Assembly (NCBI RefSeq): GCF_001189295.1
Contig: NZ_CP012159.1
Location: 8,912,501 to 8,976,500 of the forward strand
Direction: 5' to 3'
Length of the DNA stretch: 64,000 nt
Origin: Chondromyces crocatus
GTDB lineage: Bacteria > Myxococcota_A > Polyangia > Polyangiales > Polyangiaceae
Shown here one piece after another: positions 39,710-48,792 of this stretch. The stretch's first letter is position 1. Every line of letters begins with the position of its first letter. The notes under the pieces are model-generated. The model made no database searches, was not told the DNA's origin, and worked only from the letters and a program-made list of their open reading frames with translations. Made by a program: the position numbers and the translations under genes.

Positions 39710-39770
39710 TCGCCGCCCGGACGAGCGGAGATCGATACCGAATTCGCCGCCCGGACGAGCGGAGATCGAT
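39710..39770. repeat. 27-bp direct repeat, 34-bp period, after the GH5 pair
   Basis: The 27-base sequence starting TCGCCGCCCGGACGAGC occurs at 39710-39736 and again at 39744-39770, exact, separated by 7 bases. It is 33 bases after the GH5 stop. Role unknown; a transcript-end structure or a protein-binding site is possible. Confidence 0.85.
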
Positions 39771-39940
39771 TTCGTCATTCGCTTGTCAGATGGAGCTGCG
39801 GACGCTCGTAGACCCTGGAGCCGGTGACGATCTCCAGGGCGCGGGCGCGCTCGTGAGCGTCGATCGCTGGCGTGACCAGATCACACATGCATCCCGCGCG
39901 CGGTGCGTTCCGAGCCCGTGCGCGAAGAAGGGACAGTTCC

Positions 39941-40396
39941 ATGAAGATTTCGCCATTCCGCGGTCTCCCGGCGCTCTTCGCGTTCACCCTGGCAGGGTTG
40001 ACGGCTTGCGTGCAGGAGTCGCCGCCGATCCTGGACGAGGAAGAGGGAGCCGTGCGCACCGAGGAGTCCATCGAGGCGCTCTGCGACAGTGCGTCGCACT
40101 GCTGCCCGGTCACGGAGTCCTGTGCCGGACTCACGGACGCGGAACTCCTGGCCCGTTCGAGCAATCCGCAGCGCTTCGGCACCTGCTACTGGCACGATCA
40201 GAGCGCATGCCCGGGCTGCGCGTGCCCCTTCTACCTGAAGAACACGCAGCTCCCTCCCCCCAGCGGCTTCGACGGTGGGACGGGCTGCCTCCCCTCGCAG
40301 CAAGCGGTGCTGAAGGAGCTCCGCAGGCTCTGCGCGAGCGGGCAGTGCGGCTGTGAATTCGGTGCGGTGATCGAGCCGCCCCTCTCGCCACTCTGA
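39941..40396 (+). CDS. Small Cys-rich exported lipoprotein, function unknown
   Basis: 151 aa from ATG 39941, preceded by AAGAAGGGA at a normal distance. An in-frame upstream ATG (39872) would place an Arg-rich stretch before the signal and is rejected. Lipobox ALFAFTLAGLTAC, Cys at about 23. The mature part has ten or so cysteines in close pairs (LCDSASHCCPVTESC, CYWHDQSACPGCAC, CASGQCGCEF), which suggests a disulfide-rich or metal-binding fold. No family recognised. It follows the GH5 pair after a 263-base gap that holds a direct repeat, so it need not belong to the same transcript. Confidence 0.72.
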   Translation: MKISPFRGLPALFAFTLAGLTACVQESPPILDEEEGAVRTEESIEALCDSASHCCPVTESCAGLTDAELLARSSNPQRFGTCYWHDQSACPGCACPFYLKNTQLPPPSGFDGGTGCLPSQQAVLKELRRLCASGQCGCEFGAVIEPPLSPL

Positions 40397-40769
40397 TGCA
40401 TGGAGGCATCGGGTCAGGAGCGCCAAGGGCACGCCGGTCTTCCCATCGGCGGGGTCTCACGGCGCAACGAACTCGACGCTTTGACGAACTCGACGCGTTT
40501 CCGACGCGGTGCAACGTTCTGCATCACCCGCCCTGATCCCTCGCCCTGATCCCTTCGGCATCGACCCCGGTCCAGATCAGGGCCCCACCTGCTGCGTGAC
40601 CCGCAAAGAGAAACGCGACCCGCAGCCTGGCCGTGGCGAGGCTCGCGTTTGCCGAGCGAGAGCACTCCTCGGCTGAACGAAGCCGCCTGCCGGAACGGAG
40701 CACGGGGCCAGCGACGCAAGGGGCGGGAGTTCCGCCCGACAGCGAGGGGAGGCCAGACGGGATGCTTGC
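40397..40769. other. Intergenic stretch between convergent genes
   Basis: No coding region is supported here. The gap separates the convergent Cys-rich lipoprotein and subtilase genes. One hairpin (separate entry) is the only structure noticed. Confidence 0.55.
40721..40737 (-). terminator. Candidate terminator hairpin for the subtilase gene
   Basis: GGGCGG and CCGCCC make a 6-bp GC stem with a 5-base loop, 33-49 bases past the end of the subtilase gene in its direction of transcription. No T-run is present, so Rho-independent termination is doubtful. Confidence 0.3.
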
Positions 40770-42857
40770 TCAGCGTCGGATCAGGATCTGCTCGGTGACG
40801 GAGCTGGTCTCGTCGGTCTCGGTGTCGGTCACGACCCAGGCGATGGAGGCGGACTGGACCGAGGAGAGGTCGCTGGACCAGGCGATGTCCATGATCGAGA
40901 AGGGCTCGGTCGAGGCGCGGATCTGGCGGAGAGGGACGAGGGCGTACGAGACGGTGCGCGGGCGCTGGCCGAGGAATTCCGGTCCGGTGAGGGTGAGGGT
41001 CGTCTGGGTGAGGACGCGGCGCTGGGGGTAGTCGGAGGCGATCTCGATGTAGAGGCTGCCGTTCGAGGGCTGGAAGATGCAGGCACCACAAGGGGGGCGC
41101 TCGGGCTGAGGGTGGACCCACGGCGCTGCGGCAAGGCTGCGGTAGCGTCGGGGTTCGGGGAGAACGTCGAGCCGGGTGTGAGGACCGAACAAGGGGGGCG
41201 CGGTGGCGAGGTCTGTCGCGAGAGCGCTCAGCAAGGATGGGGTCCAGGAGGGGTTCTGCGCAGGTTGCGGCGGTGGGAAGGAGGCGCAAGGGACGCCAGT
41301 GGGTGGGCAGGTGGAGGTGCCACCGCCAGGAGGACACGCGGCGGCGAGCGCGCGGCAGCGGGTGACGCGACGGACGAGATCGGAGACGCCGGAGGCGTGG
41401 AAGTCGGCCTTGCGCGAGAGGATCGGGCCGGCGCGGTAGACGAGGTCCATGATCTCGGTGGCGGTGAGGTCGGGGCGGTAAGCCCAGGTCGCAGCGGCGA
41501 TTCCGCTGACGGCCGCAGCAGCGACGGAGGTGCCGGTGAGCGGTGCAGGGAGGGAGAGGCCGGGCTGTCCTGCGGTGCCATGCAAGGCCAGGGCGGCAAG
41601 GCGCGGGTTGCCTTCAGGGCGGGCGCGCACGATGGGTCGATCGGCGTGGTCGACGCCACCCACGGCGAACAGGAGGGCGTCGTCGATCGGTGCGCCAGGG
41701 GCTTCAGGGGGCGACGGTGGTGTGTAGCGGAGCGGAAGGGCGCTGAAGGGGGTGGCGTAGCCTGTGCCTTCGAGGTCGGTGCACCGGCTGGACGAGGGTG
41801 CGGGCTCCACGGACCAGGCGGCAGGACAGGTGGGGCCAGACGGCATCGGGGTGCCTGCCGGGTAGTGGGGTTCGGGGCCGCCTGGATCGTTGCCGGCGGC
41901 GGCGATGAGGAGCGCACCGTGGCAAGCGGCATGCTGGAGGGCGAGGAGGACCGCGCGCTCGGGGAGCGGCAAGAGTTCGGGGGCGCTCGGATCGCCACAG
42001 CCAGCGTCGGGTTCCCAGCCGACGCTGAGGTTGATGACGAGGCGGCGCTGCGCCGGGTAGGCGGCTTTCCAGGCGTCGACGGCGCGGTGGATGGCCTGGG
42101 CGAGCTGGCCACGGGTCCCGAAGTAGCCGCCCTGGGCGAGGTCGACGGTGGCGTTGTCGATGTGCGGGAGGGCGAGCTGGGTGCTGAGGTAGGCGGTGCA
42201 GGGGCCGCCGGCAGGGCACGCGAGGTCGCGCGCGAGCCAGGCCATGGTGTAGCCGTGGTCCAGTCGTCCGCGCGGGATGCTGCCCGTCACGCCATCGGGT
42301 CGGGCGTCGGGGGAGGTGTCGGCGACGGCGATGGCAACGGGAGAGGGGGTGCCGCCTTGCGGGAGCGGGCCGCTGGCGTCGAGCTGGGCGAGGAGCTGGT
42401 CGTGCAACCAGGGGCGTGAGGCCGCCTGGAGCTGGCCGGCGAGGGGTTCGACGACCACGCAGTCTTCTTCGATCGCGGTCGCTCCCTGGGTCGTGAGCGC
42501 GGTGTGGAGGGCGGTGATGGGCTGCGGTGGGACAGGGCCAGGGAGGCCGGCGTGGTCGTAGAGGCAGAGCGAGGAGAGCCCTGGTGGCGCGGCGGCGCCG
42601 AAGAGGGGGGCCATGATCCAGCCCAGGGGTGGTGCGGGGCAGGTGCCAGGTGGCGGGATGTGGGCGATCCAGCGGCGTCCCGTGCAGCCGAGGGGGCCCG
42701 TCGTGCTCGCCAGGGGATGCGCGCCGGTGAGGGTGAGGGTGCCCGGTTCGGCGGTGGGATCGGGCGGGGGCTCGGGTTCGTGGAGTTCGCTACACGCTGC
42801 GGTCAGGAGGCCGGCGAGGGCGCAGGCGAGGATCGGGGTCGGGGGGAGGTGCTCCAT
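40770..42857 (-). CDS. Subtilisin-like (S8) serine protease lipoprotein
   Basis: 695 aa. Lipobox LLTAAC (Cys22), so exported and lipid-anchored. The S8 catalytic residues are all seen: Asp180 in AIAVADTSPD, His201 in LDHGYTMAWL, oxyanion Asn323 in AAAGNDP, and Ser444 in TGTSVAAAAVSG. The catalytic domain fills about 170-480. About 215 residues follow, with a Cys-rich start (CRALAACPPGGGTSTCPPTGVPC) and a beta-rich end. The gene lies 164 bases downstream of the TPR-CHAT gene on the same strand, so the two exported proteases may work in the same pathway. No inhibitor-type prodomain is recognised. Confidence 0.9.
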   Translation of the reverse strand: MEHLPPTPILACALAGLLTAACSELHEPEPPPDPTAEPGTLTLTGAHPLASTTGPLGCTGRRWIAHIPPPGTCPAPPLGWIMAPLFGAAAPPGLSSLCLYDHAGLPGPVPPQPITALHTALTTQGATAIEEDCVVVEPLAGQLQAASRPWLHDQLLAQLDASGPLPQGGTPSPVAIAVADTSPDARPDGVTGSIPRGRLDHGYTMAWLARDLACPAGGPCTAYLSTQLALPHIDNATVDLAQGGYFGTRGQLAQAIHRAVDAWKAAYPAQRRLVINLSVGWEPDAGCGDPSAPELLPLPERAVLLALQHAACHGALLIAAAGNDPGGPEPHYPAGTPMPSGPTCPAAWSVEPAPSSSRCTDLEGTGYATPFSALPLRYTPPSPPEAPGAPIDDALLFAVGGVDHADRPIVRARPEGNPRLAALALHGTAGQPGLSLPAPLTGTSVAAAAVSGIAAATWAYRPDLTATEIMDLVYRAGPILSRKADFHASGVSDLVRRVTRCRALAAACPPGGGTSTCPPTGVPCASFPPPQPAQNPSWTPSLLSALATDLATAPPLFGPHTRLDVLPEPRRYRSLAAAPWVHPQPERPPCGACIFQPSNGSLYIEIASDYPQRRVLTQTTLTLTGPEFLGQRPRTVSYALVPLRQIRASTEPFSIMDIAWSSDLSSVQSASIAWVVTDTETDETSSVTEQILIRR

Positions 42858-42961
42858 GATCTGCTCCGGAAGGCCGGCGCTCGGGGGTGAGGCTGGCGAT
42901 GCGGTCTACGATCCGAGGAGGGCGCGTTTGACAGGAGATGCGCCGAGGGCGCTCGGGCGAC

Positions 42962-43030
42962 GGCGATGTTCACCCAGGCGGCGATGTTCACCGGGCGGCG
43001 ATGACCACCGGGCGGCGATGTTCACGGGAC
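42962..43030. repeat. 17/18-bp tandem repeat, 4 units, at the 3' end of the CHAT gene
   Basis: Units like GGCGATGTTCACCGGGC start at 42962, 42980, 42997 and 43014. The last unit lies in the final codons of the CHAT gene (stop 43022-43024). The units contain ATGTTCAC, and the third reads ATGACCAC. Function unknown. Confidence 0.8.
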
Positions 43031-45946
43031 GAGGACGCGGAAGCTCGCGAGGTGCGCGCTCGATGGGTCGGTGCGCAAGGAGAGGTGGGCGAGGCGGAGG
43101 GCAGCGGCGAGATCCAGGGTCGGGTCGGAGGCGAGGGCGGTGTGGACGGCGCCCATCAGGCGCTCGGTGAGGTGGTCGTCGACGGGGCGCATGGCCGCAA
43201 GGATCTCGGTGGAGCCCGCGACGGCGAAGGCCTGGGCGAGTCCGAGGCCAGCAGCGGCATGCTCGCCGTGGCTGCGCGCGGTTTCGCAGGCGGAGAGGAT
43301 GACGCGGCGGGGGGCGCGGCGGAGGGTCATGATGTCGGCGAGGGTGAGCCATCCTCCCTGGGCGAGGGGGAGGCCGCTCTCCCAGGCGTCGAGGCCCTGG
43401 TAGATGCCGTGGCCGGCGTAGTGGAAGAGGGAGAGGTCCTGGGCTTCGAGGGCTTCGCGGACGGCGAGGTGGGTGGCGTCGGGACCCTGGAGCAGGAGGG
43501 GGCGCGCACGAGCATCCTGGGGGGCGAGGGCTGCGAGCGTCGTCTGGGCTTCGCGGCGGGCGGCCGGGAGGTCGCCTCGAGGGTCGGCCACGATCACCAC
43601 GCTGCCCGGAGGTTGCGCAGGGGGAGGTGGCGCGGGGGGTGCCGTGGGCTGCGTCTCGGGTGCGAGGGGGCCAAGGGGCGAGGGAGGACGGGAGAGGTCG
43701 AGGCCGTAGACGATGGGGAGGTGTTCGATGAGGGGCGCTCCCTCCCAGGGCAGGGTGTGCAGATCGAGGTGCTCCAGGGGGCCGAAGGGCGCGACGCGCA
43801 CGCGCCGGGCATGCTGGAGGCGTTCGCGAAAGGGCGTGAGAAGCTGCGCTGCAAGGGCGTCGAGCGGGGCGCGCAGGTCGATGGGGCCGAGCGGATGGAC
43901 CTGCACGCGCTCGGGGGTGATCGCGAAGCCGACCCAGCCTTCGCGGACAGGGTGGTAGACGAGCTGGACTTCGTCCGAGGTCGGCTGGGGGAGTGCGCCA
44001 GACCGGGTGTTCGGCTCGGCACCGCGAAGATGGGTGGACTCCGCGTCGCGGGGATGGGTGGGCTCGGCGCCGAGGCGGGAGAGGGCCTCGTCGAGGGCTT
44101 CTCGTAGCGCGCCGTGCGTCAGGCGCCGTGCAGCCACGGTCTCGGCGAGGTGCGCGCTGGAAAGCTTCCAGTCGTTCGCGGCGGCTTCGTCGAGGTGGGC
44201 GCGCTCGCGGCGGTAGCGCGCGACAGCGGTATCCCATCGGGCACGCTCGTCCGGGGGAAGTGCGCCGAGGCGATCGGCCCAGCGCAGGGCGCGAAGAAGG
44301 CGAGCGCGGCTCCGGCGTGCGGCTTCGGCAGCTTCCCGGAGCACCGCCTGCGCGCCAGCAGGGTCATGGCCGTGGGCGTCGAGGGCGCGGGCGTGGCGGA
44401 CGAGGAAGTCGATGCGCTGGCGTGCGCCCAGCTCGTGGCCCGCGAGGAAGGTCTCGCGGCCTTCGCCGAGGGGGACGAGCAGGCTGGCGTCCTCGATGCG
44501 GTCCTCGGCCTCGGCGTGAGCGAGACGGGCGTCGTCCGGGCGATGGAGGGCCTCGAACACCTGGGCCCGGCCCAGAGCGGCCTGGAGCGCCGCCGCGGGG
44601 AGCAGGGCGCCGTCGGCGATGTGGACGAGTCGTTCGTAGGCGGCGAGGGCTTCGGTGGTGCGGGCCTGGGCGAGGGCGATGCGGGCTTCGAGGAGGAGCC
44701 ACCAGACACGGAGTCTGGGATCGGCATCGGGTGTGAGTGCGCGGGCCTGGTCGAGGTGGCGGAGGGCGTCGTCCGGTGCGCCGCGTTCGAGCGCGGCGAG
44801 GGCGAGGTTGGTTCGCACGTTGGCGAGATCGGCGGGCTCGGGGCAGGCCTCTCGGTACAGGGCGAGGGCCTCTTCGAGCGGGGGAAGTGGGTCTTCGTCC
44901 CCTCGTTCGAGCGCGCTGACGGCGCGGAGAGCGATCCAGCCGCGATCGTTGGCGAGATGGGCTCTGCGACAAGGGCTGCCTCCGGGGCCGAGGGCGTGCT
45001 CGGCCTGGCGCAGAAGGCGCATGGCTTCTGCGTGACGGCCCAGCAGAGAGAGGGTGGTGGCCCAGGGCTGGAGGACGTCGATGCGATGGTCGTCGAGGCC
45101 GAGGCGCTCGGCATCCTCGGCGGAGGCTCGGAAGAGGCGGAGGGCTGCGCGGAGATCGCCGGTCTCGTAGGCGAGGAGACCGCGGTAGTAGGCGGCGGTG
45201 GCGCGGCCATCGGGGGAGAGCTGGAGGAGGTCGTCGAGGCCGTCGAGCGCCTCGCGCGCCTCGGGGAAGCGGCGCCCCTGGTAGAGCAGGGTGTACGCGA
45301 GGGCGAAGCGGTCGTTCAGCTCGTCGGAGACGCGCCCGGCCTCCCGGTCCAGGCGCACGGCATCGCGCAGGAGCGCCACGGCACGGTCGATGTCACCACG
45401 GCTCCGTGCGATGCGCGCCCGCTTGCCGGTCACGGCCGCGCGCACGGCGGGATGAGGGTCGTCAGCGACGAGGGCGAGGTGCTTCTCGGCATCGTCGAGC
45501 CGACCTTCTCGGCGGAAGGCCTCGGCCTCGTCGAGGGCAGGCGGCAGGACGCGGGGGGCGAGGAGGATCTCGCGCACGCGCTCGGATGCACCGCGCTTCG
45601 CGGTCACGCGGAGGGAGCGTGCCGCATCGGGGATGGGGACGAAGCGGCGCACACCGTCACGCGCGGGAAGGCCGAGCGGGAGCAGCACCGGGCGCGCGTC
45701 GAGGGCAAGGTGGAGGGATGCGTCGGCGTCCGTGGCGATCCAGAGCCGCAGCAGACCGCTGCGAGGGATCTCGCAGAGCGGGCCGTCGTGCCGCACGTCG
45801 AGCCGTACCGCGCTGCAGCCAGAGGCCTCGACGGTGAGCGACACGCCAGCGCCCTCCACGAGGGGCGCTGGATCATGGCAAGCAGCGGTGGCGGCGAGGA
45901 GGGTGGTCAGGAGAAAGAGAAACCCGAAGCGCATCCCACGCCTCAC
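43022..45946 (-). CDS. Exported TPR-CHAT protein (caspase-like protease of the separase/CHAT clan)
   Basis: 974 aa from GTG 45946 (ATG 45934 also possible). The N-terminus has a hydrophobic segment and lipobox-like LLAATAAC. Residues about 110-560 are helical repeats of the TPR type (for example AEKHLALVADDPH, AAYYRGLLAYETGDL, ALAALERGAPDDALRHLDQA). A linker with Thr/His/Pro leads to a CHAT domain (about 640-974). The catalytic dyad is His846 (FHYAGHGIYQ) and Cys887 (ILSACETARS). CHAT proteases are caspase-like and cut after activation of the TPR part, as known for Csx29-type proteins. The GTG overlaps the stop of the anti-sigma-position gene (GTGA), so it is coupled to the sigma operon. Confidence 0.9.
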   Translation of the reverse strand: MRRGMRFGFLFLLTTLLAATAACHDPAPLVEGAGVSLTVEASGCSAVRLDVRHDGPLCEIPRSGLLRLWIATDADASLHLALDARPVLLPLGLPARDGVRRFVPIPDAARSLRVTAKRGASERVREILLAPRVLPPALDEAEAFRREGRLDDAEKHLALVADDPHPAVRAAVTGKRARIARSRGDIDRAVALLRDAVRLDREAGRVSDELNDRFALAYTLLYQGRRFPEAREALDGLDDLLQLSPDGRATAAYYRGLLAYETGDLRAALRLFRASAEDAERLGLDDHRIDVLQPWATTLSLLGRHAEAMRLLRQAEHALGPGGSPCRRAHLANDRGWIALRAVSALERGDEDPLPPLEEALALYREACPEPADLANVRTNLALAALERGAPDDALRHLDQARALTPDADPRLRVWWLLLEARIALAQARTTEALAAYERLVHIADGALLPAAALQAALGRAQVFEALHRPDDARLAHAEAEDRIEDASLLVPLGEGRETFLAGHELGARQRIDFLVRHARALDAHGHDPAGAQAVLREAAEAARRSRARLLRALRWADRLGALPPDERARWDTAVARYRRERAHLDEAAANDWKLSSAHLAETVAARRLTHGALREALDEALSRLGAEPTHPRDAESTHLRGAEPNTRSGALPQPTSDEVQLVYHPVREGWVGFAITPERVQVHPLGPIDLRAPLDALAAQLLTPFRERLQHARRVRVAPFGPLEHLDLHTLPWEGAPLIEHLPIVYGLDLSRPPSPLGPLAPETQPTAPPAPPPPAQPPGSVVIVADPRGDLPAARREAQTTLAALAPQDARARPLLLQGPDATHLAVREALEAQDLSLFHYAGHGIYQGLDAWESGLPLAQGGWLTLADIMTLRRAPRRVILSACETARSHGEHAAAGLGLAQAFAVAGSTEILAAMRPVDDHLTERLMGAVHTALASDPTLDLAAALRLAHLSLRTDPSSAHLASFRVLVP

Positions 45947-46789
45947 GGTGCTTGCCGGCCTCCGTCGTCGAGACGCAGGCGCACGCGCAGCACCCGGAAG
46001 GGAGCGTGCGCTCTCTGGTCCTCCTCACGCTCCGCGCGCAGGGCGGCCGCCGCATCTTCTGGCAGCTTCCCCTCCGCGCCCACCACGAGAAGCACCGTGA
46101 TCTCTCCAGCAGGAAGGTCGGGGAAGAGCGCTTCCCGCGTGCCCGCGATGCGCACGGCGCCCTCGGGAGAGATCTCCACCGGAGGCTCCCACCGACGCAC
46201 CTCCGACAGCGAAGCCGCACCACGGGTCGCCAGGAAGGCGCGCACCGCCACGGACTCATGGGCTGGCTCCGCTGGCCGGAGGAGCAACTCGAGGCGAGAA
46301 CCCGAGCCGAGCTGAGGGGGCTCCTCGCCTGGGGCTCGCGGCGCGCTGCGTGTGCTTTGCTCCCCCCCGACCACCGTCAGCTCGTACAGGGGGACGCCTG
46401 CCGTCGTGCCGAAGCGACCCAGCCCCCACACCGCAGCCACGGCCGCAGCGAGGGACGCGGCCATGACCCAGGTCATGAGCGAGCGTCGCCTCCCCTGAAG
46501 CCGCACCACGCGGGCGCTGTCTGGCCCCTCTTCCTTCGATGCTTCCGGGGCATCGACGCCCGTCGAATGCGTGAGCGCGGCCAGGGCACGCTCGACGGTC
46601 GCCGCGCGCACGTCCTCCCCGAGCGGGGCGAACGCCTTCAGAGCCTCCTGCGCCTCCGGGTCCTGTCGCGCGAGCGCTTCCAGGGCTTCCCGGTCCTCCT
46701 CGGACAGGCGGTCGGCGGCGAGCTCGTCCCAGCGAGGATCGACGAGCGGATCGTCCTCGCGGGCGGCGCGGCTCAGCGCCCGCAGCAGC

Positions 46790-46803
<14 letters not shown>
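45943..46803 (-). CDS. One-pass membrane protein in anti-sigma position
   Basis: 286 aa from GTG 46803. Residues 1-105 form an acidic, helical cytoplasmic part (DELLRALSRAAREDDPL, EEDREALEALARQDPEAQ) without the H-x3-C-x2-C zinc motif of classical anti-sigma factors. A single helix (about 108-129, LMTWVMAASLAAAVAAVWGLG) follows. The 155-residue extracytoplasmic part is beta-rich (VPLYELTVVGG, EISPEGAVRIAG, ITVLLVVGAEG). It overlaps the sigma gene by 14 bases and the CHAT gene by 4. Gene order and topology suggest an anti-sigma factor that senses the envelope. Sigma binding is not shown by any sequence motif. Confidence 0.7.
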
Positions 46804-47455
<652 letters not shown>

Positions 47456-47485
47456 CAGGATGACCTCGGCGGAGCGCGGCGGATG

Positions 47486-48526
47486 CTAGCCAGGCGTCCC
47501 CTCTCTCGCCACCCTCTCCGCGTCCTCCGACGACGGCTTCTCGGCGTAGCGGCGCGCGAGCACCGCGCACACCATGAGCTGGATCTGGTGGAAGAGCATC
47601 AGGGGCACGATCATCACGCCCACCGTCGCGGCCGGGAAGAGCACGCCGGCCATGGGGACGCCCGATGCAAGGCTCTTCTTGGAGCCGCAGAATACGATGG
47701 CAATCTCGTCCTCGCGCGAGAACCCGAGGGCCCGCGCGCCCCAGGTGGTGACCGCGAGCGCCAGCGCAAGGATCAGCCCGGACACGGCGAGGACGACCGC
47801 GAGATCGAAGCCAGAGACTTTCTGCCACAGCCCCTCGACGACCGCCTCGCTGAACGCCGTGTACACGACGAGGAGGATCGAGCCGCGGTCGACGAGCGAG
47901 AGCACGCTCTTGTGGCGATCGACGAAGGCGCCAATCACCGGCCGCAGGAGATGGCCAAGCACGAACGGCGCGAGGAGCTGGAGCAGGATGGAGCGGATGG
48001 CGCCGAGCGAGACACCTGCCCCCTGCGCGCCGAGCAAGGCCCCCGTGAGGACGGGGGTGATGAAGATGCCGAGCACGTTGGAGATCGAGGCGCTGCACAC
48101 CGCCGCCGGGACGTTGCCGCCCGCCATGGAGGTGAAGGCAATCGAGGACTGCACCGTGGAAGGCAGGAGGCAGAGAAAGAGGAAGCCACTCGCGAGCTCT
48201 GGCCCGAGCAAGGAGGAAGGGAGAAGGCCCGTCAGCAGGCCCAGGGCGGGAAAGAGGACGAACGTCGACGCGAACACCAGGAGGTGGAGTCGGTAATGCG
48301 CGAGGCCCGAGAGGATGGCTTCGCGAGAGAGCTTCGCTCCGTGCAGGAAAAACAAGAGGACGATGGCGAGATCCGTCAGCAGCGAGAAGCCCCGCGCGAC
48401 CTCACCGCGGCACGGCAGGAGCGTAGCCAGGGTGACGGTCCCGAGCAGCGCCAGGGTGAAGTTGTCCGGCAGGAGGCGTCGCCACGCGCTGCGCAACGGA
48501 GAACGCACCGGCGTGGGTGCGGTCAT
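47486..48526 (-). CDS. Bile acid:sodium symporter-family (YfeH-like) transporter
   Basis: 346 aa from ATG 48526; the frame is open for 61 more codons that look like non-membrane low-complexity sequence. Nine or ten hydrophobic helices, with the family blocks LPSTVQSSIAFTSMAGGNVPAAV, PVLTGALLG, and FCGSKKSLASGVPMAGVLFP. The last block (G-S-K-K-S-L-A-S-G) is characteristic of the YfeH/SLC10A7-like branch. Bacterial members are Na+-coupled importers of organic anions, and substrates are unassigned. Located in the inner membrane. It lies 30 bases upstream of the ECF sigma gene. Confidence 0.87.
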   Translation of the reverse strand: MTAPTPVRSPLRSAWRRLLPDNFTLALLGTVTLATLLPCRGEVARGFSLLTDLAIVLLFFLHGAKLSREAILSGLAHYRLHLLVFASTFVLFPALGLLTGLLPSSLLGPELASGFLFLCLLPSTVQSSIAFTSMAGGNVPAAVCSASISNVLGIFITPVLTGALLGAQGAGVSLGAIRSILLQLLAPFVLGHLLRPVIGAFVDRHKSVLSLVDRGSILLVVYTAFSEAVVEGLWQKVSGFDLAVVLAVSGLILALALAVTTWGARALGFSREDEIAIVFCGSKKSLASGVPMAGVLFPAATVGVMIVPLMLFHQIQLMVCAVLARRYAEKPSSEDAERVAREGTPG

Positions 48527-48792
48527 GCGCACTCTCCAGGGTGGGTGGGTCGTCGACGAGGAGGTCGCTGCACCAGGCGCAGGATATACCGCGCATGACG
48601 CGGGTGAGGTAGTTGGCGAGGATACCGGTGAGGGTGCTCCTCCGCATGCTTTCACCACGCCCGGTCCTCTTTCTCTTCGAGGAAGCGGCACGAGCGACGG
48701 CAGCGGCACAATCCGCTGGCAGACGCAGGAGCGGTCCCGGCTGGCGAAGGCGCTGGCGTCATCGCTCGGTTGCTGACTAAAACGGCGTCACG

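Noticed and set aside
40397-40769. Possible tRNA or small RNA in the gap
   Set aside because: No cloverleaf or CCA end could be fitted; only one GC-rich hairpin was noticed.
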